From the NCBI GenBank assembly GCA_018873245.2, contig JAEMBT020000008.1:1908001-1972000 (forward strand): 64,000 nucleotides of DNA, read 5' to 3'. The DNA is from Archegozetes longisetosus (lineage: Eukaryota > Arthropoda > Arachnida > Sarcoptiformes > Trhypochthoniidae). This document shows positions 11,362 to 25,833 of this stretch, piece after piece. Under the pieces are notes generated by a model that was given only the letters and a program-made list of their open reading frames with translations, searched no databases and had not been told where the DNA came from. The position numbers and the translations under genes were made by a program. Positions within the stretch are counted from its first letter, which is position 1. Every line of letters starts with the position of its first letter.

Positions 11362-14300
11362 AGATAACACTGTATTTACCAAATAATAAGATCAGTTTAC
11401 ATTCTTGTTTGACATTTGTTCAGTTGACCAAACTATTAGTCTGATAAGATGTTATCTACAATATTGCGCTCACTCTAACCATTCTTATAGAACATCCCAT
11501 TTGTTTGACGTTGACATGTTTTACACAATAGTGGGTTTGTTTCGACTGCTGCAGTGGATGGAGCGATATCTCGCTCTGTGAGCCAATCATTTCTTGGCGT
11601 ATTATCATAACAAATTGAATTATATTTATGTTCTGCTCTCTAACAGTGCCAGCATTTTGTAAGCATAACTAATGATGTAAGTCTCCGTTCAATTCAATTA
11701 TAGTGGATATAACTTTTGACTAGTCTTTTATGTCAATATGTTCGTCGGCTTTGATTTACTTGTAACACTATGATTGCCTCTTGTTTTCTCTATCATGTCA
11801 GCAGCTAATCCTATTAGCTTTGTTAATACAATCATTCCTCTCCATAAGTTTTCCCCTTTTACTTCTTTCATCAACTGCTTTCAGTCTAAACTCACGATTC
11901 TTTAAGATTCAACCAAATAATTGAGTCCAATATGTCACTGTTAAACAGTTATGATTCAAGATTGTCATGCTAGTTTCAATTGAAATATATTCTACTCCAT
12001 CCAAATTTATTCGTATTTACTCGTTGCTAATCACACTATATTACAAACACGTCAATAAAGTGATGATCAGTTCTCAAAATCATACAAAATTATAGTGAAT
12101 TGATTGAAACTGTCTCAATTTCATAACATACTTCATTGCAAGCCATGTGTTTTAGATTGCATAAGGAAGCCAAATTCAAATTCTAATCTTGCTTTAAATA
12201 GTTATTAGCTATTCATGCGTTTTAAATCTTTTTGTAATAACTTCGTTCAATCTCTTTACAATTTATTATTGATAGCGTAAGAAATAACTTGGTCATTTAT
12301 TCATTTTTCTTTTTCAATCGATGGTTCATCATATCGTTCTTTCTTCGAACCAATTAAAGGTCAAGTAGAGGTTTGAGTTATGACTTACTATAGCTCTGTT
12401 GATATTAGCCAAACAACATAATAGGGTCCAATCAAGTTCACAACTATCATCATTAAATACTTGAATCTGACCAAATCCTCGAATCATTTTATTGATTACA
12501 TCTTTCATAACAGTGAATGCATGTTCAAAATGATATACTCTTAAAAAATAGATTTATATTCTTATTTCCAGGATAACATTGAGTTTTCAATATAATTTTA
12601 TAGACAGAGAGATACAGCAAATCTTGTTTGACATACAATCCGATAGCAAAATTACAAATTGAGTTATATTCACTGCAGTAATGATGTGGGTTTCAATTTA
12701 ATGAGCTAACAAATAACGCAATTGTTCGCATCACTGAATCGCACCATTGCCAGCATTCATCGCTTATAGCTGTACTGATGCTGAAAATCCTAAAGAATTG
12801 TTAGAGCCTGAGCTCGCGGGAATTTTTATTTTCACTCTATTTGCCCACAATCAGCGACTACTACACCGCAGAAAAGAGAACTTCTGAGGCCACCAATAAA
12901 ATAGTTGATTATTCTGTTTGAATTCAAATAAGAATACAGTCTAAGCAGACTATCATTTTTGCTAAACTTTTTAACTTTGTTTCTTAACTCTTCCTCAATT
13001 TTCATATTTGTGTTGACAAAAATTCATAAGACTCAGTTTAAACAGAATCAGTACATTTTTTAATTTTCAAACTTAAACGCTTATTCCTAATGATCGATAC
13101 TTAATTTAAGAAAATTAAATCATTTCTGATGACTATTTTCATAATATTTGATGAAGAATATTTTTGAAATCAAATCTTAGTTTATATTAAGCTGATGAAG
13201 AGAAGCCTCGTGAAGAACAGTTTCAATAGGATTTGAGTGTAAGGCAAAGAAAAAGTGTATGGAATCAGTAATGCAGACCACGCGCTAACACTGGATTTGC
13301 CTCATAAATGAAATCAAGTTCGCATCAATGGACTCAACACACTCTGATCTTATTTAGTACGGCTCTGACTGATAAAACATATACCATAAATGCATTATAG
13401 AGAATGCAACAGAACATACATGAGAATTGAACAACTGTTAACCTATTCTTTTGTAATGAGTTGGCTTCCATTCTCTCATCACACTATGTTTGCTCAAATA
13501 AATAGCTTGCTATTGTAGATATTATTTATTCATTTTTCATATCAGGTTTTCAAATCCTTCTTGTTCCACTTTGAATAAACAAAATCGCTTATTCAAAATG
13601 GTTATGTTTTACCTAACACTAATATTCTATATTAATATTCTGTCATTTCGCTGTCAATCTAAACTAACTTCTATATAAGCTAAATCTTACTTAAAACCGA
13701 ATCAGAGTCTGCACTACCTATAGATTCGATGTTTTCAAATCACAGAAATAGTTTTTGAACATTGATTAAGTCTTTTTAATGTCTTAATATATCACAAAAC
13801 TAAATGAAAATCAACTATTAAAATACCGTTTAATGTATTAGTTTGTAATTTTAGAGTGGAAAATATTTTTATCCGATTAGATGTGTAATGAATAAAAGTT
13901 TTACTTCTTATTAATTAACTCAATATCTCTTATTTACAGGGATATAAATGAAAAATTGATCATATATTGATTAATATTATAAACTCATATTAATACTATA
14001 AAATGATTAAAAAGTCATGATTGGTATTTGGTTGAATGAAAGTGTAAAGCTTAAAGTATAATTATAAACTCTATTGTTTTTTCAAGTAAGCAAAAAAGTA
14101 CTTTTTGACTTGCAAGCCTCAATATGATAAATGATTTTTTAAAAAGAAATTCTGTGCTTAGTAGTTTTTATTGAGCTTAACGGATAGTCCTCAATTTCAA
14201 CATAATCATTAGATTTTGAATTTTACTCAATTGGCATCTAAACAGTAATTATTTAAGTATATTAAAATTAAGAGATATAAACTTGTTAACTGAGACATAC

Positions 14301-15664
14301 GTTCATCATTTGATTAGTAGGAATTTTCTATGCAGGTTAGAGAGTGTGTTGATCTTATAATCTACCGTTTGAGATGATAGATACGACATAATACTGATGC
14401 ATATAAGCGCAATGAAGCTGAGCTCTCAGCTTAAAGCTAGCCTATGTACATTTTTACGAAGTCAGCTTATTACTGCGCGCTTTTCTAAGCAATTTTAAGC
14501 ATTCAGTAACTTTCTAATGTTTGCTCGTATTCTCAGACGAAAGACTGCATCAAATAGAATTTTGCATTTCTCAATTTTCACAATCTATCCAATCAAGTCA
14601 TCGATGGAATATTGAAGTCAGTAATCAAATTTCTATCTGTGTTTTGCAGATATATGCATGCGTGCATAATCAAAACCATATTTATAAAAATATCCATCTA
14701 ATTGAGTAATGAAGAGATAATAATAAAACTGTTGTCTGTATTCTTTGATGTAGTCCTATGCAAAATCAAATCATAGTTTATCGAGCTACTATTTTTTCGG
14801 CTATCTAGTTATTCTAATTTTTTGTAGAACTTATGATTTCGTTTTCATAGAACCTTACGTCAAACTTTCTAACTTCAAACACTAGTTTCTAATCTCAAAA
14901 CCAATCGGTGATTAGCTATTATTGCGAAAGGTAAGAATGATAGATAGTTCTAGTCGTGAACCTTCTATACATGAGTTAATAGGGTCTGTTTAAACCATTA
15001 ACACTATTTCAAAAAGTCATTATATAGAGTGGCCGACCCACAAATTTCAAGTGGAGTTCACACGTCACATTCATTTTTACTTAAACACGCTTTTTCGATT
15101 CAAACTTAACTTTTAACAGTTTTAAACTTAAACAATGATCTACTTTTACTTCATTTTGTAGTAATTATTATAACAAATTTAACAAAATTTCATATTCAAA
15201 AATGTACAACTTTTATGTTAAGTTAGTGACAAATTGGAATTTGGGGACGCAGGCATTCTGAGCCCCTATTGACCCTGCTATGTTTGTCCACTCAATATAT
15301 CTGTCTATATCTATCAATCTATTCAATATTATTCTTTCTAATTATTTACCAAATGCAAACTGATTCTGTTTCAGAAGTCATTTCCTATCAATTGAATAAT
15401 GTATAAAAGTTTGGATACTTTTGTTTTTGACTTCAACTAATAGTGCCCTCTATTGCTGATAAGACTCAATGTAGGCATTAAGACGGTAGCCAATCACTTG
15501 TGTGATTCAAACGTTTGCCAAATCTCAAAACACAAAGTCGTCTCTCATTTTGGGCGCGATTTCTGTGCATTGCATTTCTGTTGACATTACTTTCAATTTT
15601 AAGTGCTTTTCATTTTTAATATAAATTACTTATCGATTCAAAGACAAAACAATTCAATTGAAAA
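11362..15664. other. Long intergenic region, divergent promoters
   Basis: About 4.3 kb between the start of the minus-strand LIM-homeobox gene and the start of plus-strand INCENP, so both promoters should lie here. It is AT-rich, and I see no convincing ORF, RNA gene or repeat. Regulatory elements of the homeobox gene are likely but not identifiable by eye. Confidence 0.4.
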
Positions 15665-17984
15665 ATGGAAACAAACTTCAGCGTAACTGAAGATTATTAT
15701 ATAATAAGATTGGGATCAAGTGATAAAGTGGACAAAGAAATAAATGGTTTACTCAGTGCGTGGGAAGAATACATGGAATTCATCTATTCTTCGTATAAAC
15801 AAATGGCAGATGTCATCATTTCTAGTGACGGGTAAATCTACTCTAACTATAAATCGGTCTATTATTCAATTAATTGTCCTTTCACTCCATTAGTAATGAC
15901 AACGAGTCCCGTATTTTGAAAACTCCACGTCGGATCAGCAGAAGAGCTAAGCGTTCATCAGCTCTCAAGATATCATCAGCTCTTAAGAAATCTCAACTAG
16001 AAATGATTCCGGTTCCGACTCCGCGTAGGGTTAGCAAAAGAAAGATTTCTTCAGCTTTTAAGACACAAGATCTGGTGCCTACTCCTCGTCGAGTCAGCAA
16101 AAGAGGAAAGAAATCGTCTGTTGCTAAGGCTTTGGATTTGGAACCAAGTCAATTGAAAGTGTCCGAAGACAATCAAAACAATGGGGAGAATGCTACTCTT
16201 GAGTTGTTCTCAGAGTTGACTATCAATGATAACGATAATAAAATGGAAATTGATATAAATGAAGATGATATAAAAGACAATCAGACCAATTACAATCAGA
16301 TCGAAGACATTCAGATAAAAGATAATGAAACTAAAGAGAATGACTTCAAAGAGGTTGAGTCAAAAGATCAAAATGATAATAAACTTAATCTTAAATCCGA
16401 TAAAGACAATGAATCAGATAAGGAATGGATGACTGACGACGAGGATGGTGATCAAAAGATGGAAACCGAAGAGTTCTTCGACGCTATTGATGAGAGAAAA
16501 GATAAAAATGAAACGAAGCGCAAATTGAATACTTCTGTCGCTAATGATATTAAGAAACCGATTCCAACCTCAACGTCAAAGCCGAAGAAAAAGAAGAAAT
16601 TGTCTCAATATTTCACGCCTCAAGCAGTTATCTCACGTTCGGGTCGTGCCACAACTCGAATGCAATCAAGAATTGCGGATTCAAGCAGAATTGAAGCACA
16701 AACCACTCCATCGCAGACTAAGAACCAAATTTTATCTAATACTGGCTCGAAGTCATCGGGCATGCATCCCATGGCCACAAGACAAATGGAGGCTAATATA
16801 ACCAGTAGTGGCGAAAGTAATTCACAAAAATATGGTAGTTCTTCGCGTTCACAGAGATATGTATCTCGTATTCAGAAACAAGTTCCTGACACTAAATCAT
16901 TGACGGCAAGCGCTGCCAAGAGACGTCAAGAGCAAGAAGAACAACGAAGATTGAGATTACAAGCATCTCAAGAGAAGGAAAAGAGAGCCATAGAGAAGAG
17001 ACAGATTTTGATTGAACAGACGGTTAATGAGAAAAAACTGAAATCTCAAGAGAAGTATAACAGGGCTGCCGAACTCAGAGAACTGCAAAAACAGAAGGAG
17101 TTGGAAAAATTGAAGAAAGAACAGGAAAAACGCGAAGAACAAGAACGAAAACTTAAAAAATTAGAAGAAGAGAGAAGAGAGATATTGCGCAAAAAGCACG
17201 AAGAAATGATGAAAAAGACACTCGAAAACGAGAGACGTAAACAGTTGCAAGAGATGAAAGAAGCTCAGATCAAACTTCAAAAACAAGAAGAGCTTAAGAG
17301 ACGACAGGAGTTGGAAAGAGAAAAACAACAGGAACAGGAAAGAATGACTGCTATGATTCAACAGCACAACAATAGTTTGCAACAGAAAGCCGTCGCCCAA
17401 TCGTTCCTAAAAAATGCGAATTAATTCCTAAAGTTGTTTTAAACAAAATAAGTCCGCCTCAGAACTCAGGGGTCGAACAAAAGTCTAATGTTTCTCCACC
17501 TGAAAAATTACCAAAAGCTGAAGATGAACAAAAAGCTAATAAAACTTTTGTTGTTGACAAAAATGAAGAAAAAGAAGCAGAAACTTCAGTTTATGATATG
17601 ACACCTCCGCCTAAAGAACATAATTATGATAATTACGACATAAGTGAAATTAAGTCAGACGATGACACCGATGACGAGCGACACCCACGTAAACACATCC
17701 CGAACTGGGCCCGAGGCTCACAGTTTGTCGAAACTTTGAAACGACAATACGCCAAGTCTTCCAAATCTCGAGAAAGAGAGATCCGAACTATATTCAGTTC
17801 TGGCGTTCAATTGCCAGTCGAACTTGGATTGATTTTTGGTGCTCAACGATCTGTTCACGCCAAGTACTCCAAGAGAACAAGTTCTGCAGTTTGGAATTCT
17901 CCTCCTGCTCTTCATCCAAATATTTCAATGAATTCGTCGCGTAGCGACAAATCTACTTTTATTAATATTTATGAAAATCACTAG
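15665..17984 (+). CDS. INCENP: Inner centromere protein INCENP (with apparent -1 frameshift)
   Basis: INCENP is the scaffold of the chromosomal passenger complex; it binds Survivin and Borealin at its N-terminus and activates Aurora B through its C-terminal IN-box. Exon 1 is 15665-15831 and exon 2 starts at 15894. The N-terminal helix is followed by basic KTPRR-type repeats and an acidic Asn/Asp-rich stretch. A long charged coiled coil or single helix (about 16900-17380) comes next. The IN-box (from about 17640) has DDDTDDERHPRKHIPNWARG and KRTSSAVWNSPP, including the TSS phosphorylation site. The coiled-coil frame stops at 17422-17424, while the IN-box is in the -1 frame, open across that stop. 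One extra A in the A6 run at 17409-17414 would join them into about 752 residues. A single-base assembly deletion is most likely. AATAAA follows near 18035. Confidence 0.93.
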
Positions 17985-18429
17985 CTTTTATATTTGTATA
18001 ATATATTTGAAATTATTTCTTTATTATTCGTCTTAATAAATGATATTTTGACTGCATTTGGTTAAGATTGAGTTAATTTGCCATAAATTAAATACTATAA
18101 GAAGTTTTCTTAAAAACTCAATCTTCAATTTCCATAAATATCACAAAACTCGTATGATATTCTTTAGCTTATTTAGTAAATAAAATGTTGAAATGTTAAA
18201 TACTTTATGATTTTCACATGAACACGATTAGTCTAATAACTAAGTTTAGCGAAAGAATTTTAGTTTCAGACTCAAAAAGTCGAACGCCAAATGAATTGTA
18301 GGCCCATATCATTGAAATAGGTAAGAGTTAAGGTTCTCCGCAGAGTCGAAGCCAGATCTTTGGCTGACTTTACATACACTAAGAATTAATGAATTTTATA
18401 AGCTTTGCTTATTTAGCTTCCTTCCTAAG

Positions 18430-18500
18430 TGGCCTCTGAGTGGCCTAGTGGTTAGTGTGCTGACCACTTGTTGAATAGGGTCGGGTTCGCGTACACTGTT
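18430..18500 (+). pseudogene. tRNA-like fossil or tRNA-derived SINE head
   Basis: TGGCCTAGTGG matches the RNA polymerase III A box and GGGTTCGCG, about 40 bases on, resembles the B box (GGTTCGANNCC) with its last part broken. No matching 7-base acceptor stem can be formed, so a working tRNA is unlikely. This pattern is typical of tRNA pseudogenes and SINE heads. Confidence 0.5.
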
Positions 18501-18612
18501 GACAACTTGTTTTTAGTGTGAAAATATGATTCTTACTTGAATTTTTCATTGGAAAACTTGACTTACTACGCGCTTGATTTACCATTGTAAAGATTATAAC
18601 AACTTATTTAGT

Positions 18613-19069
18613 TGATTAGCAATAAATGCATTATTACAACATGATTAATTCAATTCGATTTATATGATTTGAAACCAAGTTGTTCCTCAATTGTACATTA
18701 TCAGCTTAGCTTCACTACATATAATGAGCTGTAATCCTTAGTAAATTTGACTTCTTACTTAATTTATTGCTTACTTTCATGTGATTATTGGTTGTTGAGT
18801 TTCCTTCTGATCATTTTATAGTTGAATATAACATCTGAAAATTTTTTGACTTGACATCGTCTGGTATTATAGTCAATTTTAAAATAATGAGCATGAAAGT
18901 AAGCAATAAATTAAGTAAGAAGTCAAATTTACTAAGAATTATAGCTCATTATATGTAGTAGAGCTAAGCTGATAATGTACAATTGAGGAACAACTTGGTT
19001 TCAAATCATATAAATCGAATTGAATTAATCATGTTGTAATAATGCATTGCATACATTTATTGCTAATCA
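18613..19069. repeat. Long foldback (hairpin) element
   Basis: The left arm, 18613-18781, is nearly the exact reverse complement of the right arm, 18892-19069. The arms start TGATTAGCAATAAATG and end TTACTTTCATG at the loop. The right arm has one extra 9-base stretch, which accounts for its length (178 against 169). The loop is 110 bases. No ORF and no clear target duplication are seen. The close arm identity suggests a recent origin or continuing correction between arms. Confidence 0.9.
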
Positions 19070-19489
19070 GCGAAATTACATAAACAACTCTTGTGATTTA
19101 TCTGAGTGTAAAGATAAATCATTTCAATGAATTAAAATCTGAAAACTGCTACTCCTTCAAGTTGATATACTGATATGTATACTATCAAGTATGAGAAAGT
19201 TTTAAAGATTTTGATCATATTTTTCTATCATCTTCTTATAAACTTTACCCCCGCCCCTCCCCAAGATTTACAATCAGTATTGAGAGGTTTAATATCTACT
19301 GTGTTTAATATCTTTTTGAGTTTGAAACTAAAATTAAGTCTAACTTAAAATATAAGATAAGATGAATTATAGGATGAGTACTTATGATATAATCCCTATT
19401 ATTGCGAACCGGTAGAGCTGTAATTGATACGTGTACTAAACAAATCCAATCATCACAACATTTAGAACACAATTAAAGATCAGATCAAA

Positions 19490-21025
19490 ATGAAATCAAA
19501 AACAATTTATTATCAAATTGTCATATTACTTTTCATAACATTCTTAACAATTGCCTCATCTGTCAAGAAGAAAGACGTAAGAAATCATTTGCTGATTATT
19601 GATTGGCATCAAAAATATTTATCAATTAAATCTAATATTAATTCCATATATCAATAAATAATGACATTTTCTTCGATTTAAGGGTCAGTTATCTCTCGGC
19701 GAAAGGGTTCAGCAGTTGATTGATTTGTCACTAAAGAAGCCAACGATTCGACTAAATGGCGAAAAGTTTAGAACGCTTGTTGGCTCGAAATCGCTACCAC
19801 GAAATTATTCGTTTATAATAATGATGACCGCACTATCGCCACAAAGGCAGTGCTCAATATGTCGTCAGGCAAGCGATGAGTACACGATTGTGGCTAACAG
19901 TTGGAGATATTCACCACAATTCTCCTCAAAATTGTTTTTTGGTATCATCGATTATGACGAGGGGTCCGATGTCTTCAACAGTTGCAGCTGAACTCTGCAC
20001 CAGTTTTTCTGTACTTTTCGGAAAAAGGAAAAGTCAAAGCTCCTGAACAGATGGATATTCAAAGAATTGGATTTGCAGCCGAAACAATTGCGCGATGGAT
20101 TGCAGAAAAGACCGATATTCAGATTCGAGTCATTCGACCACCTAATTATTCAGGAACCTTAGCACTATTGATATTATTTGCATTAATTGGAGCTTTACTT
20201 TACATGAGACGCAATAATCTGGACTTTCTCTACAACAGAACCTCTTGGGCTCTTGCATCACTTGTTAGTCATACTTCATCTCATACTTACTTTTATACAT
20301 TTAATTATGTTTGAGATATTTTGTTAGAAATTTTCCATGTTCTTGACTAAAGTTGGCTTAACTGCGATTCGCTTCAAGTATTTTTGTAAATCAAATCAAA
20401 TCAAATTGCAGTTTAGGTTGTTTTACTGTTTGAGTGCTAAATGCGCTTCGACTAAAATTTATTGTTCAATATGATCTGCAACGATACTTGTTTGGAATCG
20501 AATTTAGTGCAAAAAAGTCAAAAATTGTTTGATTTGACAGTATATTAATTTTGAAACTAATTTCTATGATCTAGTCGATTGTATTTGCAATGACTTCTGG
20601 TCAGATGTGGAATCACATCCGTGGACCACCTCTAATGCATAGAACACAAAAAGGCGTTTCCTACATTCATGGAAGTAGTGGCGGGCAATTCGTTATCGAA
20701 ACCTACATTATATTCTTATTGAGTATGATTCTCGATTCATATAAATCTCTATAAAACGTCTAACTTTCACTATTTATTGAACTAGACGCTGCGATTGCTT
20801 TCGGGATGATTTTGATGAACGAAGCGATGAAAGGAAAGGGAGACTCAAAGAAGAGAAAAAGTAAGTACAGACTTAAAGCTCAAGATTGATTTTGGACTTA
20901 ATTTTTGTTTTTGTTCAGTCATGGCAATCGTTGGAATGGGATTAGTGGCCATTTTCTTCAGTTCATTAATTTCAATATTCAGAAGTAAAGCACATGGATA
21001 TCCATATAGTTTTTTGTTTAAATAA
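19490..21025 (+). CDS. TUSC3: OST3/OST6-type oligosaccharyltransferase subunit (TUSC3/MAGT1), one-base frame break
   Basis: An ER-membrane subunit of oligosaccharyltransferase; its thioredoxin-like lumenal domain helps glycosylate cysteine-rich substrates, and the family is also linked to magnesium transport. Exons: 19490-19576, 19683-20263, 20575-20722, 20786-20860 and 20919-21025. It has a signal peptide (first exon), a CxxC motif in [31 protein letters not shown] and four hydrophobic spans, with [13 protein letters not shown] and [11 protein letters not shown] as in animal homologues. In exon 2 the frame breaks after GSDVF at 19976. Restoring one missing C there gives the expected F-Q-Q-L joint and about 332 residues. 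A homopolymer-type assembly deletion is likely, since all else is intact. I cannot separate TUSC3 from MAGT1; most invertebrates have one gene. Confidence 0.93.
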
Positions 21026-21712
21026 CATTCCATTAAATTATTATTTACTAAATTATACACAGTATATATAAAGTAAATATAATCTAGATATCGAGTCATT
21101 TTATTGTCAATTGTATCTTTAAGTGGGATTTCTCACTTGTTTTCATTTGTTTTTTTCACACCAAATGTTTGTGCAATTTTTCACTGTAAGGTTAAATTTG
21201 CAAAACTTTTAAAGAAGAAAAATATGTTTACAAGAATTCTTGACACGAGGTTTCACGCGATTATTAAGCAACTATTGAACTAATTATCCAGCAATAAGTT
21301 ATGTAATTGAAAGGTTCAAAGTTTGTGTTGAGAGTTTTAAAGAGTTTTCCTATCATTATCTGAAGGTCGACAAACACGTTGCAAACAGTCGGAAAAGTTC
21401 TTACACTACTGTTAGAAAAAAACATTTGTCTAGTTTAATATCGATCATAGAAAACAAGTCTAATTGGATTATCGAAATACCAAATAAGCGTTTGATTGGC
21501 TCATAATTCATATGTTAACTATTATCAGTTGACTTAATCAAACTATAACCTAAGAAGTGATTAAATTCACACGCATTAGCTGAAGGATCATCACTTAAAA
21601 GCTTAAATACGACCCAAAACTATCTAACTTCTCATTCATTTCGAAAGCGAGAAGTTTCTTCTATTCATTAGTTTGATTCCTTTAATTGTGTTAAGTTTTG
21701 TCATAAGAAGAA
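21026..21712. other. Intergenic / IMPDH promoter region
   Basis: AT-rich spacer, presumably carrying the IMPDH promoter and 5' UTR. I see no other signal. Confidence 0.4.
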
Positions 21713-24810
<3,098 letters not shown>

Positions 24811-25833
24811 TTTTAATGCTAGTTTTTTGTTGTCTCTTTTGTTTTTAGATTTGAAAAGAAACTATTCTAACAATTGCATTCCCTGCATGTTCTGATAATT
24901 TGAATTATGCCAGAATTCATCAATTCGTCTAAATATTAGTATCAATAATGAAATGTTAATTTGTTTAATGTTTTAATAAATTGAAGAACAAGTCTATCTA
25001 TTTACTAACTGAATATTTATGAGCTTTTTATCTAATTATGATTTGTTCATGAGATGTTTACTTTAATTTTCTACTAATCAAGATCATTAAAAATGCGTTT
25101 AAGTTTGAATTTTTTCAACTCAAACATTTTCTCAAGTCATATAAATTCAGTGGTATGAGAATGAAATCATTTCTCATTAAGATTAAACATTTTTGCATTG
25201 GTTTAGAGATTAGTGCTGTTACCATCAAAACGTTTCATCTTAGATTTTGTTTTGTGGTAACTTAAGGTTGACTCGAAGTTTCAATTGCGAGATCTTATAA
25301 AAATTAATCTTCACATGAATCAGTGAAAATCTTCATTTATTAGAGCGTTAAATAGGATTTATTTAATGATTTATGAGGTTTGAAACAAATGAAGCATTTA
25401 TGGAGTATTTAATGATAGAACTTGAAGCTACTTTTCAAAGTTATCTATTAATTAATACCAATAACTAATAGACCGATCAGATGATCCAAACTCAAACAAG
25501 TTTATCAAACTTTTCAAACTTTACGCTAACTCAAAAAAAGTCTGTTGAACATCAATGACGTGATAAGGCACTCATTTGACGTGACATTGAACTTACATTT
25601 TTATGTTTATTATCGAGATAAACATCAATAAAAAATCGATTGAATAAATATTGATTTATTACATATTATCGAATCAAGTTTTTAAATATCTGTTACTACA
25701 GTTCAGTTAAAATATTAATAACAAAATACAATTAAAACAAAAGAAATTGAGTTTTGAAGAGAAGTGCGCATAACACCAAACAACAGAGCAATGAACGAAA
25801 ACAATATTAAGTAACACTCAATTCAATGCAATC
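24811..25833. other. Intergenic, nothing recognised
   Basis: AT-rich spacer between IMPDH and DENND6. A likely AATAAA poly(A) signal lies near 24974. Nothing else is seen. Confidence 0.4.

Larger units (their letters stand above)
17985..19489. other. Intergenic with tRNA-like fossil and a foldback element
   Basis: Spacer between INCENP and the oligosaccharyltransferase gene. It contains a tRNA-like sequence near 18430 and the long inverted repeat 18613-19069. The rest is AT-rich with no other signal. Confidence 0.5.

Noticed and set aside
16957..17400. Minus-strand Leu/Phe-rich open frames
   Set aside because: They are antisense shadows of the Glu/Lys-rich INCENP coiled coil.
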